From Nitrospiria bacterium (lineage in GTDB: Bacteria > Nitrospirota > CAKKRA01 > 9FT-COMBO-42-15): a DNA stretch of 23,307 nt. The notes under the pieces were generated by a model. It was not told the DNA's origin and searched no databases. It saw only the letters and a list, made by a program, of their open reading frames with translations. The stretch is from contig CAKKST010000209.1 in NCBI GenBank assembly GCA_919903585.1, forward strand, positions 1 to 23,307. The letters are read 5' to 3'. Position numbers and translations under genes: made by a program. The first letter of the stretch is position 1; the number at the start of each line of letters is the position of its first letter. Positions 21,301 to 23,307 of the stretch are shown here, one piece after another.

Positions 21301-21801
21301 TTAAACACCTCCTTTTAGCTGTTTAATCGCATCTTCTATTATTGCTTTACCGTATCTGCTAATATTTGAAAGCCTCTGCACTTTAATAAGGGCTTCATCT
21401 CTTTCGAGAAATCCTTTTTCAAAAGCCCTTATAAGAAAAGCAATCGCAGTAATAAATTCAAGGTGAAGCATTTTACACGCCCTTATGGCATTTCTATCGT
21501 CTGTTGCAACCACCCTTGCATCTTTTTTCAAAGCAAGCCAAATCGCCTCTGCCTCTCCTGTACCGATATTGAAATCATCCATTAGTTTTTCAACCTGATT
21601 TTTATCCTTCATATATATAACTTGAATCTTTTTGCGTTTTATCAATTCTTCTATCAAGGGCGTTCCTTCTTTGTCTTTCTTTAAAGCCTCTATTTCAACA
21701 CTATGAGGGATTAAAACTTTACCCTGAAAATTTGATACAAACAGTTCAAGAATCTCTATCCGTGCAAGAAGTATCAATGTAGAGGCATCAAATATTATCA
21801 T
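21301..21801 (-). CDS. PIN-domain nuclease (toxin) paired with UPF0175
   Basis: A 166-residue PIN protein of the DUF3368 type. The acidic active-site residues are visible: FDAST (Asp5), HSVEIEAL (Glu about 39), GTGEAEAI (Glu about 85) and ATDDRNA (Asp about 101). PIN domains cut RNA using Mg/Mn. It is transcribed first, with its antitoxin second, opposite to the classic vapBC order but usual for PIN/UPF0175 pairs. It is intact and lies between the two copies of the 265-bp methyltransferase repeat. Confidence 0.85.
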   Translation of the reverse strand: MIIFDASTLILLARIEILELFVSNFQGKVLIPHSVEIEALKKDKEGTPLIEELIKRKKIQVIYMKDKNQVEKLMDDFNIGTGEAEAIWLALKKDARVVATDDRNAIRACKMLHLEFITAIAFLIRAFEKGFLERDEALIKVQRLSNISRYGKAIIEDAIKQLKGGV

Positions 21802-21809
21802 GTCTTACT

Positions 21810-21838
21810 AGTGTATACATTTGTATTACAATTGTCAA
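21810..21838 (-). promoter_or_regulatory. Promoter of the PIN/UPF0175 pair
   Basis: On the minus strand TTGACA (21833-21838), 17 bases, TACACT (21810-21815). The start would be within a few bases of the ATG at 21801, so the message may be nearly leaderless. Confidence 0.55.
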
Positions 21839-21846
21839 GAATTAAA

Positions 21847-22111
21847 GCATAATTCCTTATTGACCGCACAATTTTAATAATATACAATAAGGCCGTGGAA
21901 TAAAGGTGTATTTTGGATATTTAGGGTGATATAATAGCAGGCTAAATATGGGAACTACATCACTAATAGACAGGCGAGAGCTTAAAGATAAAACAGAAAA
22001 GTTTTATACTCCGTCAGAGATTATTGAATTATTTAAATCTGCAGAAATTGAAAAAGACTGGTCCTTCATTGAATATAAACCCAGCGATACCTCTAAGCTA
22101 ACCCATTGTTA
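21847..22111 (+). repeat. 265-bp direct repeat, copy 2
   Basis: Second copy of 20623-20887, including the promoter. The match to copy 1 stops at GTTA (22108-22111), where the cassette starts. Confidence 0.9.
21860..21888 (+). promoter_or_regulatory. Promoter of methyltransferase fragment 2 (repeated promoter sequence, copy 3)
   Basis: TTGACC (21860-21865), 17 bases, TACAAT (21883-21888). It would also read into the inserted cassette gene at 22129. Confidence 0.6.
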
Positions 22112-22596
22112 GGCCTCAGGAGACTCAATTGAAATACTCTTTGGCCCGCAAAATTTTTAATTCTGCAGTTTCTTTTGAAGGAGCCGCAACGTTAACCGAG
22201 CATCCGATTCCAAAGTCGCCTCTGCAGTATTGGTGGCCAATTCAGCCTACAATAGTAAATTTTGTTCTTGCTCTTGAACTTTATCTCAAATGCCTCCTTA
22301 CGATTCAAGGCAAAGAATTTAAAAAAAATCATCAATTATCGGAGTTCTTCAAAGCCCTTGATGCCCACTCGCAAAAAGACATTATGGCACAACTTAGATA
22401 TACTGACATATTGTTGTTACAGGCTAAAATTACCGAAATTGACAAGGTATTGATTGAATGGCGCTACATATATGACTATGATAACAAACAGATCGACATA
22501 GAGTTTTTAAAGGCATTCTGTCGCGCTACAAAAGCACACATAATTCAGAATCACATACAAGAAATCAATGAGACCTAACAATTTTAGACTTCAGCG
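22109..22596 (+). mobile_element. Integron-type gene cassette inserted at a secondary GTT site
   Basis: The insert begins TTAGGC and ends CAGCG. Removing it restores CCCATTG|TTATCATCGCTACC, which matches the uninterrupted copy at 20878-20900. The cut between G and TT is where integron integrases cut. Rejoining the insert's ends would recreate GTTAGGC, the classic attC core. It holds one gene in the same direction, whose stop lies in the ACCTAAC box. Confidence 0.7.
22129..22578 (+). CDS. HEPN-like helical protein carried by the inserted cassette
   Basis: A 149-residue helical protein. PTIVNFVLALELYLKCLLTIQGKEFKKNHQL (about 40-70) resembles the central helix pair of HEPN-type proteins (ALELYLKALL, then a His-containing loop). 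WRYIYDYD near 111 is also found in that group. The catalytic R-x4-6-H motif is not evident, so it may be a non-cutting HEPN or an antitoxin-like partner. The start is TTG with AGGAG seven bases upstream; no ATG fits. The TAA stop is inside the ACCTAAC box, as in the other cassettes. Function unknown. Confidence 0.6.
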   Translation: MKYSLARKIFNSAVSFEGAATLTEHPIPKSPLQYWWPIQPTIVNFVLALELYLKCLLTIQGKEFKKNHQLSEFFKALDAHSQKDIMAQLRYTDILLLQAKITEIDKVLIEWRYIYDYDNKQIDIEFLKAFCRATKAHIIQNHIQEINET

Positions 22597-22598
22597 TT
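22573..22598 (+). other. Shortened attC-like site at the cassette's right end
   Basis: ACCTAAC (22573-22579) and the terminal CAGCGTT (22592-22598) are attC-like, but only about 17 bases lie between the boxes, far fewer than a normal attC has. The middle may have been deleted. Confidence 0.45.
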
Positions 22599-22632
22599 AT
22601 CATCGCTACCCAGCAAAAGATTTATAAAAATC

Positions 22633-22662
22633 TTGACAAATGTTGCATAATGTTGTAATGTC
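22633..22662 (+). promoter_or_regulatory. Possible promoter and operator of the HTH-methyltransferase gene
   Basis: TTGACA (22633-22638) lies in front of a tandem ATGTTGCATA / ATGTTGTAAT (about 22640-22660). The TGTAAT would be a -10 box at a short 15-base distance. The tandem repeat could bind the gene's own HTH domain. Confidence 0.4.
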
Positions 22663-22700
22663 CTGATGAAGCTATTTTAAACTTTATCGGAGGCCTACCC

Positions 22701-23307
22701 ATGGAAGAAAAAACCATTTATACAACCAAAGAAGCATCAAAGCATCTTGGAATAAGCCCCGCTACCCTTTATCGTATGGAAAAAAAGGGATTGATAACAT
22801 CAATGAAAACGCCAGGCGGTCAGAGGCGTTTTAGCAAGGATAGCATTGAACAATATTTAGATGAGAGCAAATATTTTGAGGCGCCTCAAAATCCAAGTAA
22901 ATATAAAACCAATACTATGCAAGCCCCTTCTTCTGTAAAAGAACAGGCAGCAGAATATTCTCTTTTTACGCCTTATGAAATTGAACCGTCAGCAAATATA
23001 TCAAGGCTACAGCAACAAATTGCAATCAGAAGGATTAGGAGCCATAAGGAGCATTATGATTCAGGTCTTGATATATTTAAATGGGTAGATGAATGGGATT
23101 TTAAAAGCTATCAGACCAAAACCTATTCTCACGGTTTTCACACCTACCCTGCGATGTTTATACCGCAAGTCGCTCGGAAGCTAATACAGGTCTTTTCATC
23201 CGAGGGTGAGGCAGTTTGCGACATTTTTTGTGGTTCTGGAACAACTCTTGTTGAAAGCAGTCTTTTAAATAGAAATTCTATTGGTATAGAGCTTAATCCG
23301 TTAGCCG
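22701..23307 (+). CDS. DNA methyltransferase with N-terminal excisionase/MerR-type HTH (runs off the right edge)
   Basis: 202 codons are visible and the frame is open at the end. Residues about 6-50 form a MerR/excisionase-type winged HTH: YTTKEASKHLGISPATLYRMEKKGLI, then TPGGQRRFSKDSIEQYL. After a linker (55-110), the methyltransferase begins: SHGFHTYPAMFIPQ at 143-156, then SAM-binding motif I DIFCGSGTTLVE at 174-185, and GIELNPLA at 195-202. The catalytic (D/N)PPY motif lies outside the window. N4/N6 methyltransferases modify DNA for restriction-modification or regulation. The attached HTH suggests DNA-binding or self-regulation. GGAGG stands eight bases before the ATG. Confidence 0.8.
   Translation, partial: MEEKTIYTTKEASKHLGISPATLYRMEKKGLITSMKTPGGQRRFSKDSIEQYLDESKYFEAPQNPSKYKTNTMQAPSSVKEQAAEYSLFTPYEIEPSANISRLQQQIAIRRIRSHKEHYDSGLDIFKWVDEWDFKSYQTKTYSHGFHTYPAMFIPQVARKLIQVFSSEGEAVCDIFCGSGTTLVESSLLNRNSIGIELNPLA

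Larger units (their letters stand above)
21948..22626 (+). pseudogene. Second methyltransferase N-terminal fragment, split by a cassette
   Basis: From 21948 the frame gives a near copy of fragment 1 (MGTTSLIDRRELKDKTEKFY and so on) up to SDTSKLTHC, then stops at TAG (22110-22112). The next part of the same gene reappears at 22597 as TTATCATCGCTACCCAGC, which continues the frame as YHRYPAK, matching fragment 1. A two-base insertion then breaks it at 22618-22626. The 488 bases between are the cassette. The gene cannot be functional. Confidence 0.75.

Noticed and set aside
1..23307. CRISPR arrays, tRNA and rRNA genes
   Set aside because: No regularly spaced repeats, no cloverleaf with GTTCRA-type arm and CCA end, and no rRNA-like stretches were recognised by eye.

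Overview
The window looks like a chromosomal piece of a Gram-negative, moderately AT-rich bacterium. Reasons: an outer-membrane-type lipoprotein, a membrane GGDEF protein, an F-type ATP synthase encoded with two b-type subunits but without the a and c genes, and a parAB/bactofilin block beside it. That layout is familiar from deltaproteobacterial, Nitrospirota-like and related lineages. The exact phylum cannot be fixed from the sequence alone.

Region 1 (1-3687): a CheR-type methyltransferase (cut by the window edge) and a CNNM/CorC-type membrane protein run leftward with an ATGA overlap. Divergently, a HAMP-GGDEF protein and a TPR lipoprotein run rightward with a GTGA overlap. Region 2 (3693-13130) is a long leftward run: parA, parB, bactofilin, mnmA, then a good promoter and atpF', atpF, atpH, atpA, atpG, atpD, atpC. 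The ATP synthase part is ordinary in its proteins but has repeats in three intercistronic gaps, including a MITE-like element that fills the whole atpA-atpG spacer.

Region 3 (13131-16310) is accessory. It has the look of an integron cassette cluster without an integrase in view: small genes all on one strand (a HEPN-motif protein, a BrnT/BrnA toxin-antitoxin pair, a ParE-type pair), each ending in or next to an attC-like hairpin whose outer box often contains the stop codon. The array carries a second MITE-like element, a duplicated 60-bp piece that begins exactly at the attC core, and fragments of transposase-like genes.

Region 4 (16311-19941) has a second copy of the ATP-synthase MITE, a promoter abutting it, a 795-aa TM-TPR-Ser/Thr kinase, and a SEC-C zinc-motif protein. 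Region 5 (19942-23307) is a second accessory zone: an AbrB-type antitoxin with a truncated VapC, two 90%-identical copies of the 5' part of a DNA methyltransferase gene, a PIN/UPF0175 pair between them, and a HTH-DNA methyltransferase gene running off the end. The most striking observation is that the second methyltransferase fragment is split by a 488-bp cassette inserted exactly between G and TT of a GTT, as an integron integrase would do at a secondary site. Several promoters of the form TTGAC(A/C)-N16/17-TACAAT are visible, so the sigma-70-like signals here are unusually easy to read. No tRNA, rRNA or CRISPR array was seen.
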